Positions 37,334-47,911 are shown, counted from the stretch's first letter. The stretch is DNA of 64,000 nt from Duganella phyllosphaerae (GCF_001758785.1 NZ_LROM01000050.1:1-64000); one strand, 5' to 3'. The notes: a model not told the origin generated them from the sequence alone. Translations and numbers: made by a program.

Positions 37334-37676
37334 CTGCGTTCTTCAAAAGTAAGGTAGACAGGGCCCAGGAAATAATGCTGTACAACAGCGCGCCACCGAC
37401 GGCCGACAGGAAGCTGTCCACGCTAAAGCCGGGCACGAATTGCGCCGCCAGCCAGAACGAAAAACCATTGATGATGAAGATAAACAGGCCCAGCGACACC
37501 ACGGTCACGGGCAAGGTCAGGATCAGGAGCACGGGGCGGATCAGCGTATTGACCAGGGCCAGTACGAGAGCGGCAAAGAGAGCGGCGCTAATGCTTGTGA
37601 CATTGACGGAATGCATCAGGTAAGGGATCGCCAGCAAGGCAACCGCATTGATTAACCAGGTAAGGACCAAACGCAT
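37320..37676 (-). CDS. Small PF04020-type membrane protein ("phage holin family")
   Basis: A 118-residue protein with four hydrophobic segments and the family-typical NTLIRPVLLILTLPVTVVSLGLF. Proteins of this group are often labelled phage holin-like but are chromosomal and of unknown function; no other phage gene is near. It sits between ahcY and metF and overlaps metF by 14 bases, so it is translationally tied to metF. Confidence 0.85.
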   Translation of the reverse strand: MRLVLTWLINAVALLAIPYLMHSVNVTSISAALFAALVLALVNTLIRPVLLILTLPVTVVSLGLFIFIINGFSFWLAAQFVPGFSVDSFLSAVGGALLYSIISWALSTLLLKNADGTS

Positions 37677-37708
37677 AATAAATTCTCGCTGCAGTAAAAA
37701 ATGTCGAT

Positions 37709-37741
37709 AAAAAACAGGGCCGGCAAACTTCTGCCGACCCC
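37709..37741 (-). terminator. Intrinsic terminator between ahcY and the PF04020-metF pair
   Basis: On the minus strand GGGTCGGCA-GAAGTT-TGCCGGCCC forms a nine-position stem with one internal mismatch, followed after TG by a run of six T. It lies 17 bp after the ahcY stop. It would reduce but not necessarily stop transcription into the downstream genes. Confidence 0.7.
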
Positions 37742-37757
37742 GCTTGGATACCGTTAA

Positions 37758-39185
37758 TTAATAGCGGTACGTGTCAGGCTTGTACGGGCCTTCGACGGAC
37801 ACGTTGATGTAGGCCGCCTGCTCCGGGGTCAGTTCCGACAGTTGCGCGTTGAGCTTTTTGAGTTGCAGGCGCGCGACTTTTTCGTCCAGGTGCTTCGGCA
37901 GCACGTACACGCCGACCGGGTATTTGCCGGTGTTGGCAAACAGTTCGATCTGGGCGATGGTCTGGTTCGCGAACGACGAGCTCATCACGTACGACGGGTG
38001 GCCGGTACCGCAACCGAGGTTCACCAGGCGGCCTTCGGCCAGCAGGATGATGCGCTTGCCCGACGGGAAGATCACGTGATCGACCTGTGGCTTGATGTTT
38101 TCCCAGGTGTATTTCTTGAGCGCGGCGACATCGATTTCGTTGTCGAAGTGGCCGATGTTGCAGACAATCGCCTGGTCCTTCATCTTGAGCATGTGCGCTT
38201 CGGTCAGGATGTGATAGTTGCCGGTGCAGGTGACAAAGATGTCGCCGTGTTCGGCAGCGTAATCCATGGTCACCACGCGGTAGCCTTCCATCGCCGCTTG
38301 CAGGGCGCAGATCGGGTCGATCTCGGTCACCCATACTTGCGCCGACAGCGCGCGCATGGCCTGGGCCGAGCCCTTGCCGACGTCGCCGTAACCGGCGATG
38401 ACAGCCACTTTACCGGCGATCATGACGTCGGTGGCGCGCTTGATGCCGTCAACCAGCGATTCGCGGCAACCGTACAGGTTGTCGAACTTCGACTTGGTGA
38501 CCGAATCGTTGACGTTGATTGCCGGGAAGGCCAGCTTGCCGTCCTTGTGCATCTGGTACAGGCGGTGCACGCCGGTGGTGGTTTCCTCGGTCACGCCCAG
38601 GATGTGCGGCAGGCGCTTGGAGTACCAGGTCGGGTCGATCGCCAGCTTGGCCTTGATGGCGTTGAACAGGCAGATTTCTTCTTCCGAGGTCGGGTTGCCG
38701 ACCACCGAGATGTCCTGCTCGGCGCGGGCGCCGAGGTGCAGCAGCAGGGTGGCGTCGCCGCCGTCATCGAGGATCATGTTCGAGTACACGGCATTGCCGG
38801 CAGCGTCCGCTGGCCACTCGAAGATGCGGTGGGTGTAGTCCCAGTATTCGTCCAGGGTTTCGCCCTTGATGGCAAACACTGGCGTGCCGGCGGCAGCGAT
38901 GGCGGCGGCGGCATGGTCCTGGGTCGAGTAAATATTGCACGAAGCCCAACGCACGGTGGCGCCCAGCGCTTCCAGCGTCTGGATCAGCACAGCGGTCTGG
39001 ATGGTCATGTGCAGCGAACCGGTAATGCGCGCGCCCTTCAACGGCTGGGCTGCCGCGAATTCTTCGCGGATGGCCATCAGGCCCGGCATTTCGGTTTCAG
39101 CGATCTTGATTTCCTTGTCGCCCCACGGGGACAGGGAGATATCGGCGACCAGGTAGTCTTGCAGAGGTTTGAGTACGGCGTTCAT
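37758..39185 (-). CDS. ahcY: Adenosylhomocysteinase
   Basis: A 475-residue NAD-dependent enzyme that hydrolyses S-adenosylhomocysteine to adenosine and homocysteine, clearing the product of methylations. It has the NAD-binding site [32 protein letters not shown] and the C-terminal KPDTYRY ending. The ATG at 39185 lies five bases after AAAGGAGG (a GTG one codon earlier is less likely). A SAH riboswitch precedes it, matching its known control by the substrate. Confidence 0.97.
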   Translation of the reverse strand: MNAVLKPLQDYLVADISLSPWGDKEIKIAETEMPGLMAIREEFAAAQPLKGARITGSLHMTIQTAVLIQTLEALGATVRWASCNIYSTQDHAAAAIAAAGTPVFAIKGETLDEYWDYTHRIFEWPADAAGNAVYSNMILDDGGDATLLLHLGARAEQDISVVGNPTSEEEICLFNAIKAKLAIDPTWYSKRLPHILGVTEETTTGVHRLYQMHKDGKLAFPAINVNDSVTKSKFDNLYGCRESLVDGIKRATDVMIAGKVAVIAGYGDVGKGSAQAMRALSAQVWVTEIDPICALQAAMEGYRVVTMDYAAEHGDIFVTCTGNYHILTEAHMLKMKDQAIVCNIGHFDNEIDVAALKKYTWENIKPQVDHVIFPSGKRIILLAEGRLVNLGCGTGHPSYVMSSSFANQTIAQIELFANTGKYPVGVYVLPKHLDEKVARLQLKKLNAQLSELTPEQAAYINVSVEGPYKPDTYRY

Positions 39186-39212
39186 CACGCCCTCCTTTCA
39201 GTTAGAAAAAAG

Positions 39213-39276
39213 TAACGTGAGCGCGGTTGCAGATTCCGAGCCTGGCGAAAAGGATTCGTCGCAGCGCTCCTCGGAA
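39213..39276 (-). ncRNA. S-adenosylhomocysteine (SAH) riboswitch upstream of ahcY
   Basis: The minus-strand leader contains TTCCGAGGAGCGCTGCGACG, then GCCAGGCTCGGAA and then CGCGCTCACG. The CCGAG/CTCGG stem, the GAGCGCUGC core and the distal GCGCUC that would pair back to GAGCGC as the pseudoknot are the SAH-riboswitch consensus. The element ends about 28 bases before the ahcY start, next to its ribosome-binding site. The class turns on ahcY and metF/metH when SAH rises. A TAAAAT -10-like box lies just upstream. Confidence 0.9.
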
Positions 39277-39381
39277 CATGCATTTTAGCACCGTAGCGCC
39301 GAACATCGCCAAAAAAAGCGGCGTGGCGGGTATGCCACGTCGCTATACTGGCGCAAAAGACAAGTTCACCAAGGAGCGCAC

Positions 39382-40551
39382 TTGATACGATTCGGCCCCT
39401 GGAGCACCACGCTGGGCCTGGCGGCGGGATTCGGCGCGCTGGTGGCGTTTCTGCTGTGGCGCGCACCCGGCAACCGGGCTGCGCACCGCCTGCTGGCGGC
39501 CTTGTTGCTGGTGGCGGTGCTGCGGTTGATGCCCTACGTGCTCGGCTTTGCCGGCGCCTATGACGCCTGGCCGTGGCTGTCGTTCGCACCGTTCCAGCTG
39601 GGCCTGGCCATCGGGCCGCTGTTGTATTTGTACTTGCTGCGCCTGGCCACGCCGGCGCTGCCGCCGCGCTGGGGCTGGCATTTGCTGCCCGCGGCGCTGG
39701 AACTGGCCTACCTGCTGGGCGCGTTCGCGCTGCCGCTCGGCCGCAAGATGGCCTGGAACAACCACGTGCACGAGCCGTGGATCGCGCCGCTGCTGGACGT
39801 GGCCGGTGCGGTATCGCTGGCCGCGTACCTGGTGTTGGCGGTGCAGCTGCGGCGGCGCTACCTGCAATGGTTGCGCGAACACGTCAGCGACCAGGATGCC
39901 CGGCGCCAGCCGTGGATCGGCACCACGCTGGCGGCGCTGGGACTGTGGCTGCTGGTGTCCACCGGGTTCGACCTGTACAGCAGCGTGGTCGACAAGCTCA
40001 ACTATTACGACCGCTTTCCGCAATACCTGGCGTTTTCCGCGATCGTGCTGTGGCTGGGACTCGAAGGCTGGCGTTACGCCGGGCACCCGTTTGTGCAGAT
40101 GGCCACTGCGGTGGTGGCACCCCCGGCCATACCAGCACCTGCTCCTTCAGCCGCCACGCGCGACTGGCATGCCACGGCGGCCAACTGGCGCGCACAAATC
40201 CGCGACCAGGGCTGGTGGCGCCAGCCGGGGCTCACCCTGGCCGATGTGGCCCGCCACCTGGGCACCAACGAAAACTATGTTTCGCGCGCCTTCAACCTCG
40301 GCACGGGCCAGAATTTCAACGCTGTCATTAACGCGATGCGGGTGGAAGCGGTTCAAAGCCGGATGCTGGCAGACCATGGCGCCGAGTTGCTCACCCTGGC
40401 GCTCGACTGTGGATTCTCGTCCAAGGCCAGCTTCAACCGGGTATTTCGCGCACAGGCAGGTGCCAGCCCCAGCGCCTGGCGTGCGGCTCATATCACGAAA
40501 ATCAGCGCAATGGCGCCTTTCGAGGCGACGTCGCCCGGTCCCCGCACCTAG
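39382..40551 (+). CDS. AraC-family regulator with N-terminal membrane domain
   Basis: A 389-residue protein with about seven hydrophobic segments in the first 235 residues, then a C-terminal AraC DNA-binding domain (about 285-375: LTLADVARHLGTNENYVSRAFN ... LTLALDCGFSSKASFNRVFRAQAGASPSAWR). It is likely an inner-membrane sensor that binds DNA directly. The start is a TTG with AAGGAG five bases upstream. It precedes a secreted protein gene on the same strand and faces away from ahcY. Ligand and targets unknown. Confidence 0.86.
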   Translation: MIRFGPWSTTLGLAAGFGALVAFLLWRAPGNRAAHRLLAALLLVAVLRLMPYVLGFAGAYDAWPWLSFAPFQLGLAIGPLLYLYLLRLATPALPPRWGWHLLPAALELAYLLGAFALPLGRKMAWNNHVHEPWIAPLLDVAGAVSLAAYLVLAVQLRRRYLQWLREHVSDQDARRQPWIGTTLAALGLWLLVSTGFDLYSSVVDKLNYYDRFPQYLAFSAIVLWLGLEGWRYAGHPFVQMATAVVAPPAIPAPAPSAATRDWHATAANWRAQIRDQGWWRQPGLTLADVARHLGTNENYVSRAFNLGTGQNFNAVINAMRVEAVQSRMLADHGAELLTLALDCGFSSKASFNRVFRAQAGASPSAWRAAHITKISAMAPFEATSPGPRT

Positions 40552-40602
40552 TCTGGGGGCACGTGGCGGGACCGTCCCGCCCCGATTCACCAGGGAAGAT
40601 CG

Positions 40603-41196
40603 ATGCTGAAATTTTGTGCACTATTGGGAATGGGTTGCCTGGCGCTGTGCCTGCAAGCGCAGGCGCAGGAGGCTGACTGGGCCGCGCTGGCCGAACTGCC
40701 GCCAGCGACCGCGACAGCCGACCTGGCTGCCGGCGCCACGCCGGCACGACTGGGCGCCGCACTGGCAGGCGCCTGGCGCGGCAGCCTCACCTACCGCGAT
40801 TACGGCTCGGGCAAAAGGGTGGTGCTGCCGACCAGCGCCAGCGTCACTGTCGCAGCGGACGCGACATTGGAGGTCGGCTTCATCTACGACGACGGCCCGG
40901 GCAAGACGGTGCGCTCCAACGATACCTGGGCGTTGAGTGCGGACGGTCACAGCTTGCGCATGAAGCGCGACCAACTGGACGTGAGTGATTACAGGGCGGG
41001 AACAGGAGCGGACTTGTTGCTGGTGGTACTGGGCACCGGCACAGAGAACGGCACGCCGGTGCAGGTACGCATGGTGGTGCTGCGCCGTGGCGACGCCTTG
41101 ACTATCAGCCGCGCCACGCAGCAGCCGGATCAGGCCTGGCTGCTGCGCCACCGCTATGCGTTCACGCTGGAACGCCCTGGCGCTTCAGACCGGTAA
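40603..41196 (+). CDS. Secreted protein of unknown function
   Basis: A 197-residue protein with a clear signal peptide ending at LQAQAQEAD. The mature part is rich in beta-prone segments (AWRGSLTYRDYGSGKRVVLPTSASV) and has no cysteines or motifs I recognise. It is 51 bp downstream of the membrane AraC-type regulator on the same strand and may be its target. A hairpin follows its stop. Confidence 0.72.
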   Translation: MLKFCALLGMGCLALCLQAQAQEADWAALAELPPATATADLAAGATPARLGAALAGAWRGSLTYRDYGSGKRVVLPTSASVTVAADATLEVGFIYDDGPGKTVRSNDTWALSADGHSLRMKRDQLDVSDYRAGTGADLLLVVLGTGTENGTPVQVRMVVLRRGDALTISRATQQPDQAWLLRHRYAFTLERPGASDR

Positions 41197-41249
41197 TGCC
41201 GGCTGGACGCCTGCTGGCGCCCGGCACGACAGGTACAACGGCGACGGTA

Positions 41250-42422
41250 TTACGCCGGCTTCAAGCCAGCCGCATCGCGCAAAATCGCGGCCTTGTCGGT
41301 GTGCTCCCACGTGAATTCCGGCTCTTCGCGGCCAAAGTGGCCGTAAGCGGCGGTCTTGGCGTAGATCGGGCGCAACAGGTCGAGCATCTGCACGATGCCT
41401 TTCGGACGCAGGTCGAAGTGCTCCATCACCAGCTTGGCGATTTGCTCGTCCGGAATCACGCCGGTGCCTTCGGTGTACACGGTGATGTTGATCGGACGGG
41501 CCACGCCGATCGCGTACGATACCTGCACCTGGCACTGGCGCGCCAGGCCGGCAGCGACCACGTTCTTGGCCACGTAGCGGGCGGCGTACGCTGCCGAGCG
41601 GTCAACCTTGGTTGGATCCTTGCCCGAGAAAGCGCCGCCGCCGTGCGGGCTGGCGCCGCCGTAGGTGTCGACGATGATCTTGCGGCCGGTCAGGCCGCAG
41701 TCGCCCTGCGGGCCGCCGATGACGAAGCGACCGGTCGGGTTGACCAGGTACTTGGTGTCGGTCAGCCATTCGCGCGGCAGCACCTGCTTGATGATCTCTT
41801 CGATCACCGCTTCTTCGATCTGCTTGTGCTGCATTTCCGGCGCGTGCTGGGTGGACAGCACGACGGTGTCCACGGCCACCGGGCGGCCGTTGACGTAGCG
41901 CAGTGTCACCTGCGACTTGGCGTCCGGGCGCAGCCATGGCAGACGGCCGTCCTTGCGCAGCTGCGACTGGCGCTCGACCAGGCGGTGGGCGTAGTGGATG
42001 GCCGCTGGCATCAGTTCCGGGGTTTCGTCGCAGGCGTAGCCGAACATCAGGCCCTGGTCGCCGGCGCCCTGGTCGAGGTCGATACCTGCGCCTTCATCGA
42101 CGCCTTGCGCGATGTCCGGCGACTGCTTGTCGTAGGCCACCAGCACGGCGCAACCACGGTAGTCGATACCGAAGTCGGTATTGTCGTAACCGATGCGCTT
42201 GATGGTTTCGCGGGCAACTTGAATATAATCCACATTGGCGTGGGTGGTGATCTCACCCGCGAGCACGACCAGGCCGGTATTGCACAGGGTTTCGGCGGCA
42301 ACGCGCGCTTTCGGATCCTGGGTCAGGATGGCGTCCAGGATCGCATCGGAGATCTGGTCCGCAACTTTGTCGGGGTGGCCTTCCGAGACGGATTCGGAAG
42401 TGAAAAGGTAGTCATTAGACAT
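41250..42422 (-). CDS. metK: S-adenosylmethionine synthetase
   Basis: A 390-residue enzyme making SAM from ATP and methionine. The signatures are [36 protein letters not shown] and [19 protein letters not shown]. The ATG at 42422 is preceded by AGGAG at seven bases; an in-frame ATG 13 codons earlier is less likely. The leader has ATGACA and TATAAA boxes at 15-bp spacing and a small GTCGCA/TGCGAC hairpin, but I see no known SAM riboswitch. It belongs functionally with ahcY and metF. Confidence 0.97.
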   Translation of the reverse strand: MSNDYLFTSESVSEGHPDKVADQISDAILDAILTQDPKARVAAETLCNTGLVVLAGEITTHANVDYIQVARETIKRIGYDNTDFGIDYRGCAVLVAYDKQSPDIAQGVDEGAGIDLDQGAGDQGLMFGYACDETPELMPAAIHYAHRLVERQSQLRKDGRLPWLRPDAKSQVTLRYVNGRPVAVDTVVLSTQHAPEMQHKQIEEAVIEEIIKQVLPREWLTDTKYLVNPTGRFVIGGPQGDCGLTGRKIIVDTYGGASPHGGGAFSGKDPTKVDRSAAYAARYVAKNVVAAGLARQCQVQVSYAIGVARPINITVYTEGTGVIPDEQIAKLVMEHFDLRPKGIVQMLDLLRPIYAKTAAYGHFGREEPEFTWEHTDKAAILRDAAGLKPA

Positions 42423-42621
42423 CGCAAGCTCCTGATAGTGACTAAAAATTGGTTGTCGCATACCAGTACGGCTTGCGACGCTTTAGCGATATTTATATCC
42501 CGCATCGCAAGTTGTCATTAACTCAGCGGTCCCTACTAACGTGTTATTTTACGCTTTTTTAAAAAAACTTGCTTCTCGTCCAGTACCAAAGCAGTCATCA
42601 ACACAGGCACACAACACTTTC

Positions 42622-43473
42622 ATGCTCGTACCCATTTTTCGTTTCCTTTCCATATTCCCCTTGTCCTTCCTGCACGCCGCCGGCAGCGCCCTGGGATGGG
42701 TGGTGTACCTGGCGTCACCGTCGTACCGGCGCCGCATGCGCACCAACATGGCCCAGGCCGGCTACTCGCAACACCTGTCCGCCGCCATTGCCGAGGCCGG
42801 TAAAAGCATCATCGAGTTGCCGTTCATCTGGTGCGCCGATCCGGCGCGCGTCTCGCGCCACGCCACGCTCGAGAACTGGCAACTGGTGCAAACCGAGCTC
42901 GACGCCGGTCGTGGTATCGTCTTCCTCACGCCCCACCTGGGCTGCTTTGAAATCGTGGCGCAGGAAATCGCCCTGCGCACCGAGCTGATGGTGATGTACC
43001 GGCCGCCGAAAAAAGAAGCGCTGAAACCGCTGATCGAAGGCGCGCGCGCGCGCAAGAACCTGCTGCTGGCGCCGGCCAATATGAGCGGCGTGCGCATGCT
43101 TGCCAAGTTTCTCAAGAAGGGCCAGCCGATCGGCCTGCTGCCCGACCAGGTGCCGCAGGAAGGCGAAGGCGTATGGGCCAGGTTCTTCGGCCGCGACGCC
43201 TACAGCATGACCCTGCCCGCCAAGCTGGCGCAGATGGGCAATGCCACCGTGATCGTCACGTATGCGGAGCGCCTGCCGGGCGGCAAGGGTTACGTGATCC
43301 ACTTCGTGCCGTTTTCCGAATCACTGGCGGGCGACACCGCCAGCCAGGCGCAAGCGATCAACACCGCGATGGAACACCTGATCGCGCGTAACCCCACCCA
43401 GTACTACTGGAGCTACAACCGCTACAAGGTGCCACACGGCATCGATGCGCCACAGACTGGAGAAGCAGCATGA
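42622..43473 (+). CDS. Lipid A biosynthesis acyltransferase (LpxL/HtrB family), first copy
   Basis: A 283-residue inner-membrane acyltransferase that adds a secondary acyl chain to lipid A. The active-site HX4E is in TPHLGCFEIVAQ, and DQVPQEGEG and YYWSYNRYK match the family. The ATG at 42622 gives the expected N-terminal membrane anchor (MLVPIFRFLSIFP); a GTG 27 codons earlier is less likely. Its stop overlaps the start of a second homologue, suggesting one operon for lauroyl and myristoyl-type transfers. Confidence 0.88.
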   Translation: MLVPIFRFLSIFPLSFLHAAGSALGWVVYLASPSYRRRMRTNMAQAGYSQHLSAAIAEAGKSIIELPFIWCADPARVSRHATLENWQLVQTELDAGRGIVFLTPHLGCFEIVAQEIALRTELMVMYRPPKKEALKPLIEGARARKNLLLAPANMSGVRMLAKFLKKGQPIGLLPDQVPQEGEGVWARFFGRDAYSMTLPAKLAQMGNATVIVTYAERLPGGKGYVIHFVPFSESLAGDTASQAQAINTAMEHLIARNPTQYYWSYNRYKVPHGIDAPQTGEAA

Positions 43474-44348
43474 AGCTCGTATTAGGATTGATGTGGCTGC
43501 TGCACTGGCTGCCCTTGCCCGTGCTGGGCCGCTTTGGCAAATTCACCGGCAGCCTGCTGTTCATCGCCCTGCGCGCACGGCGCGAGATTACGCTGACCAA
43601 CTTGCGCCTGTGCATGCCTGAGCTGACCGAGGCCGAACGCGTCACGCTGGCGCGCCAGCACTTCCAGGCCTATGCGCGCAGCATCTGGGAGCGCGGCATC
43701 CTGTGGTGGGCGTCGGAAGCACGGCTGAACCGCCTGATCAAGGTGGAACCGGGCCCGGTGCCGGTGGCCGAAATGACCGCCAAACCCACGATTTTGCTGT
43801 GTCCACACTTCGTGTGCCTGGACGTGGCCGGCGCCTCGATCGCGATGGTGGCCAGTGCGTCGTCGATGTACGTGACACAAAAAAACGCCGCCTTCGACCA
43901 GGTGCTGCGCGCCGGCCGGGCACGCTTCAAACCGGTCAAGCTGTTTACCCGCCAGGACGGCATCAAGCCGATCCTGCGCGCGCTGCGCGACAAGCTGCCG
44001 TACTTCATGCTGCCCGACATGGACTTCGGCGAAAAGGATGCCGAGTTCGTGCCGTTCTTCGGCATCGACGCCGCCACCCTGACCGCCACCGCGCGCATCG
44101 CCGCCACCACCGGCGCCCAGGTCATGCCGGTGATCGCCACCTTCCTGCCGAATTACCAGGGCTGGCGTGTGAAGTTCTACCCGGTGTGGGACAATTACCC
44201 GGGGCCCGACATGGTGGCCGCCACCCGCCGCATGAACGAATTCATCGAGGAGCGTGTACGCGAGGCGCCAGCTGAATATTTCTGGACGCACAAGCGCTTC
44301 AAAACCCGCCCCAATGGCGAACCATCGTTGTATCCACGTCGTAAATAA
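43470..44348 (+). CDS. Lipid A biosynthesis acyltransferase (LpxL/HtrB family), second copy
   Basis: A 292-residue homologue of the previous gene with the HX4D site in [18 protein letters not shown] and [12 protein letters not shown] near the end. ATGA overlap with the upstream copy indicates coupled translation. The two paralogues probably add different acyl chains; which is LpxL and which LpxM cannot be decided. dapF follows after two bases. Confidence 0.88.
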   Translation: MKLVLGLMWLLHWLPLPVLGRFGKFTGSLLFIALRARREITLTNLRLCMPELTEAERVTLARQHFQAYARSIWERGILWWASEARLNRLIKVEPGPVPVAEMTAKPTILLCPHFVCLDVAGASIAMVASASSMYVTQKNAAFDQVLRAGRARFKPVKLFTRQDGIKPILRALRDKLPYFMLPDMDFGEKDAEFVPFFGIDAATLTATARIAATTGAQVMPVIATFLPNYQGWRVKFYPVWDNYPGPDMVAATRRMNEFIEERVREAPAEYFWTHKRFKTRPNGEPSLYPRRK

Positions 44349-44350
44349 TT

Positions 44351-45214
44351 ATGAAACTCAAATTCACCAAGATGCACGGCGCCGGCAACGACTTCGTGGT
44401 TATCGACGGCATCAACCAGCACATCGACTTCACCCCGGCGCAGTGGCAATTGCTGGGCGACCGCCGCTTTGGCGTGGGCGCCGACCAGATCCTGCTGGTG
44501 GAAAAGCCAACCCAGCCCGGCTGCGACTTCCGCTACCGCATCTTCAACGCCGACGGCGGTGAAGTGGAGCAATGCGGCAACGGCTCGCGCGCGTTCGTCA
44601 AGTTCGTGGCCGAAAAAGGCCTGACCGACCAGCGCAGCATCACGGTCGAAACCAAAGCGGGCGTGATCGCCCCGCGCCTGGAACCGGACGGCAGCATCAC
44701 GGTGGACATGGGTGCGCCGGTGCTGGAAACGGCCAAAGTACCGTTCGACGCCGATGGCCTGCAGGGCCAGGCCCAGGCCCAAGACACGCTGTGGCCGCTG
44801 CTGCTGGAACTGGGTGGCGCGCGCGAGACGGTCTGGATCTCGGCGGTCTCGATGGGCAATCCGCACGCGGTGCAGATCGTCGACGACGTGGAAACAGCGC
44901 CGGTGGAACTGACCGGCCCGCTGATCGAGCACCACCTGCGTTTCCCCAACCGCGTCAATGCCGGCTTCATGCAGGTGATCGACCGCCAGCACGTCAAGCT
45001 GCGCGTATTCGAGCGCGGCGTGGGCGAAACCCTGGCTTGCGGCACCGGCGCCTGCGCGGCAGCGGTGGCCGGTATCCGTCGTGGTGTGCTCGACAGCCCG
45101 GTGCGGGTCGATGCGCGCGGCGGGCAGTTGTCGATCAGCTGGGCTGGCGAAGGCGAGCCGGTGTTGTTGACGGGACCGGCGGTGACGGTGTTCGAAGGCG
45201 AGATCGAGATTTAA
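44351..45214 (+). CDS. dapF: Diaminopimelate epimerase
   Basis: A 287-residue cofactor-free racemase converting LL- to meso-diaminopimelate for peptidoglycan and lysine. The two catalytic cysteines are in [16 protein letters not shown] and [11 protein letters not shown]. It is two bases after the second acyltransferase gene, so envelope lipid A and peptidoglycan precursors share an operon. Its stop overlaps that of the convergent SEL1-repeat gene. Confidence 0.96.
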   Translation: MKLKFTKMHGAGNDFVVIDGINQHIDFTPAQWQLLGDRRFGVGADQILLVEKPTQPGCDFRYRIFNADGGEVEQCGNGSRAFVKFVAEKGLTDQRSITVETKAGVIAPRLEPDGSITVDMGAPVLETAKVPFDADGLQGQAQAQDTLWPLLLELGGARETVWISAVSMGNPHAVQIVDDVETAPVELTGPLIEHHLRFPNRVNAGFMQVIDRQHVKLRVFERGVGETLACGTGACAAAVAGIRRGVLDSPVRVDARGGQLSISWAGEGEPVLLTGPAVTVFEGEIEI

Positions 45215-46392
45215 AGGCAGGTCTTCAGGCGGTACAGCCGCTGGCGGTAATTCCCTTCCACGCAACCGCCCAGCAGGTCGAACTGCGCCACCACCTGGTC
45301 GAGCAGTTGCCGTTCCTGCGCCGTGCGCAGCGCGACCAGGCGCCGCTTGCTGCGCCCGTAACTGGCGCGGATATCGATCACCACGCAATGGCCGTGATCG
45401 GCTGCTTTCACATCGAGTAACAACGCTTCGGCCCGGTTCAAGCCGAAGGCCCGCGCCAATGTCAGGCGCGCCGCCAGCAGCGGCTGGCGCACGGCCAGCG
45501 CCTGCAATGCTGCCGGCGCCAGTGCCTGAAGCCACGGCGCCTGGCGTGGCTTCAATGCAATGCGGTCCAGCTGCTGCTGCGCCTGTTCGCAACCCTGCGC
45601 TGCCGCCTTCTGCAACCAGTACACCGCGCGCACGTCGCCATCCGCTTGGTGGCGGCGGTGGCGCCACGCCACCATGCCGCACTCGCATTGCGCAACGCGA
45701 TGACCGAGCTCGGCTGCGCGCTCCAGGCAGACTTGCGCCTCGACTACGCTGCGCTGCGAAAACTCCGGCTTGCCATAAATGCGCGAGAGCGCGAACCAGG
45801 CATCGGGGTCGCCCTGCTCGCCGGCCAGCGTGAGCCAGCGAATCGCACGCTTGAAGTTGACGGTGGCGATGCCGTCCGGCTGCCGACTGCCATCGCGCTG
45901 CATGCGCGCAAACCACAAACCGAGGGCCAGTTGCGCCGCGCGGTCGCCTGCCTGCGCAGCCTGTTCGCTACTGTCTTCCACGTACGCGCGGCAATGCAGC
46001 GGAACCGGCCCGCTCAAGGCAGTCTCAGCTGTAATCGCTTCAAAGCGCCCCTGCTGCAGCAAGCCCTCCTGCATTTCCCCATCACTCGGTGGTGCCAGTT
46101 GCGCCAGCACCAGCCCCGCCTGTTCGACCCCGGCCGCAAACGCGCGCTCATACCACGGCAACACTTCGTCCACGCAATGCCGCGCATGTTCGAACGGCAC
46201 GTGGCTGCCGATCAGCATCCACGCTTCCGCCTGCTGCTGACGGGCGGCGCGGTTGAGCCAGTGCAGCGCGGTAGGCATATTGCGCGGCAGGCTGGTGCCG
46301 CCGAACAGGTACAGCTTGCCCAGGGCCAGCTGGCAAGCGGGATCACCGGCGCGCGCGCCGCGAATGACGCCTAGTTCAGCTCGATTGACCAT
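45211..46392 (-). CDS. SEL1-repeat protein of unknown function
   Basis: A 393-residue protein built of SEL1/TPR-like helical repeats, for example [19 protein letters not shown], [25 protein letters not shown] and [20 protein letters not shown]. There is no signal peptide. Such repeats bind other proteins; the C-terminal 100 residues differ ([18 protein letters not shown]). It converges on dapF with a three-base overlap. Function unknown. Confidence 0.82.
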   Translation of the reverse strand: MVNRAELGVIRGARAGDPACQLALGKLYLFGGTSLPRNMPTALHWLNRAARQQQAEAWMLIGSHVPFEHARHCVDEVLPWYERAFAAGVEQAGLVLAQLAPPSDGEMQEGLLQQGRFEAITAETALSGPVPLHCRAYVEDSSEQAAQAGDRAAQLALGLWFARMQRDGSRQPDGIATVNFKRAIRWLTLAGEQGDPDAWFALSRIYGKPEFSQRSVVEAQVCLERAAELGHRVAQCECGMVAWRHRRHQADGDVRAVYWLQKAAAQGCEQAQQQLDRIALKPRQAPWLQALAPAALQALAVRQPLLAARLTLARAFGLNRAEALLLDVKAADHGHCVVIDIRASYGRSKRRLVALRTAQERQLLDQVVAQFDLLGGCVEGNYRQRLYRLKTCL

Positions 46393-46800
46393 TATTTAAC
46401 CGGGGGAAGATTGATCAGGGACAGAGGGTTGGGAACTGCGCAGTTGTCGTCCAGTGTAGCGTGCGATCCACGCCACATCCTAGGGAAACCGCGCCACGGC
46501 TTGATCTCCCACAAATCGCGCACCCCGCCCGCGCTTGTAGCCTAGAGCTGTTTTAGTGCCTGATTGAAAGGATTTAGCGTCAACCCTTGCAAAGAAGGCG
46601 TGATCTGGCGGGCGTACACCCGCGTTTCAAAAAAACCACAAGCAGCCGTCGTTCCGGGGCTTTCAACCAAGACTAGCCTCTCCAATCGACCACTCCCGCG
46701 CATTTTGCCCGGCGAGCCATTAAGGTTCCGAACCAAGGACCTACCAGTACCGATACAGCGGCGGACGCTTGTTCGATCTACTTAAAAAAGGAACCTATCA
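46393..46800. other. 408-bp intergenic region without a visible gene
   Basis: Between the SEL1 protein and the porin. I see no tRNA, clear ORF or terminator. It holds the long porin leader with a GGAACC ribosome-binding region just before 46801. The length of the leader leaves room for small-RNA control common for porins, but no site could be identified. Confidence 0.6.
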
Positions 46801-47862
46801 ATGAAGAAATCTCTCGTGGCCCTGGCACTTACCGGCGCGGTACTCGGCGCGCATTCCGGCGCGCAAGCGCAATCGTCGGTTTCCATCTACGGCACGCTCG
46901 ACGCGGGCATTGCCAACCGCAGCGGCCCCAACACGCCCACCGTAGTGGGCAAGCGCGACAACAACAAGCTGGGCTTTCGCGGCGTCGAAGACCTGGGCAA
47001 TGGCCTGAAAGCCTTGTTCCAGCTCGAGATCCGCTACGAGCCCGATACCGGCACGCTCGAAAGCAACACCCGGCCGCTGTTCCAGGGCCAGTCGCGGGTT
47101 GGCCTGCAAGGTAACTTCGGCACCGTGCGTCTCGGTCGCGGCCTGACCGCGTTCCAGGAAACCAGCACCGCCTACGAACCCTGGAGCGGCATGCCGGCCG
47201 TGGCCGGTTACCAGACCGACCTGCAAGTGGCCGGCTACACCAGCGATCCGCTCAGCGCCGCCGGCAACTCGCTCAACCGCTTCTCCAACGCGGTGTTCTA
47301 CAACACGCCGCTGATTGCCGGCATCTTCCAGCTCAATGCCACGGTGGCATCAAAAGAGGCCAACAACAACCCGGCCATTATCGGGCGGGGCACCGCGCTG
47401 GCGCCGCAGTTCCCGGCCAACAGCCAGGCTGCCGTGGTGCCTTACTCGGTCAGCGCCACGGCCACGCAGGGCAAGTTCTCCGCGTATGCCGCCTACGAGC
47501 GTAACGCGGTGGACACCACGCTGTGGTCGGTGGGCGCCTGGTTCAAGCCGATCGAACCGCTCAAGCTGATGGCCACGTACCAGAAGCAGGACCAGGAAGA
47601 AACCGTGTTCGTCAATCCCGAAACCAAGGCCTGGGTGTTGGGCGCCAACTACACCCTGGGTGCCGGCCTGATCCGCGCTGGCTACGGCCAGAAGCGCCCG
47701 GATAACCAGTTCAACGATCCGGGCATCGCCAAGACGCGCCAGTATTCGCTCGGCTACGACTACAACCTGTCGCCACGCACGTACCTGTACGTCGATGCGG
47801 CCCGCAAGAAGGCCGTCACCGCGTTCAACTTCGTCAGCGTCGGTATCCACCACAACTTCTGA
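46801..47862 (+). CDS. General outer-membrane porin
   Basis: A 353-residue trimeric porin of the Burkholderiales type. The signal peptide ends at AQAQSS; the mature protein begins VSIYGTLDAGIANRSG, then NKLGFRGVEDLGNGLKALFQLE, and ends in NFVSVGIHHNF with the C-terminal Phe. It permits diffusion of small solutes. A long leader precedes it and a strong terminator follows. Confidence 0.94.
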   Translation: MKKSLVALALTGAVLGAHSGAQAQSSVSIYGTLDAGIANRSGPNTPTVVGKRDNNKLGFRGVEDLGNGLKALFQLEIRYEPDTGTLESNTRPLFQGQSRVGLQGNFGTVRLGRGLTAFQETSTAYEPWSGMPAVAGYQTDLQVAGYTSDPLSAAGNSLNRFSNAVFYNTPLIAGIFQLNATVASKEANNNPAIIGRGTALAPQFPANSQAAVVPYSVSATATQGKFSAYAAYERNAVDTTLWSVGAWFKPIEPLKLMATYQKQDQEETVFVNPETKAWVLGANYTLGAGLIRAGYGQKRPDNQFNDPGIAKTRQYSLGYDYNLSPRTYLYVDAARKKAVTAFNFVSVGIHHNF

Positions 47863-47881
47863 CCGCCAGGCGTGGCCAGCA

Positions 47882-47911
47882 CGGACAAGGGCAACCTTGT
47901 CCGTTTTTTTT
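47882..47911 (+). terminator. Intrinsic terminator of the porin gene
   Basis: A 9-bp perfect stem CGGACAAGG/CCTTGTCCG with GCAA loop followed by eight T. Nineteen bases after the porin stop. Textbook rho-independent form. Confidence 0.95.

Noticed and set aside
37320-37676. Prophage remnant (holin)
   Set aside because: PF04020 proteins are common chromosomal membrane proteins; no other phage gene is near and it lies within a methyl-cycle operon.
42423-42540. SAM riboswitch before metK
   Set aside because: The leader shows only a small GTCGCA/TGCGAC hairpin and promoter-like boxes; I could not match any known SAM class.
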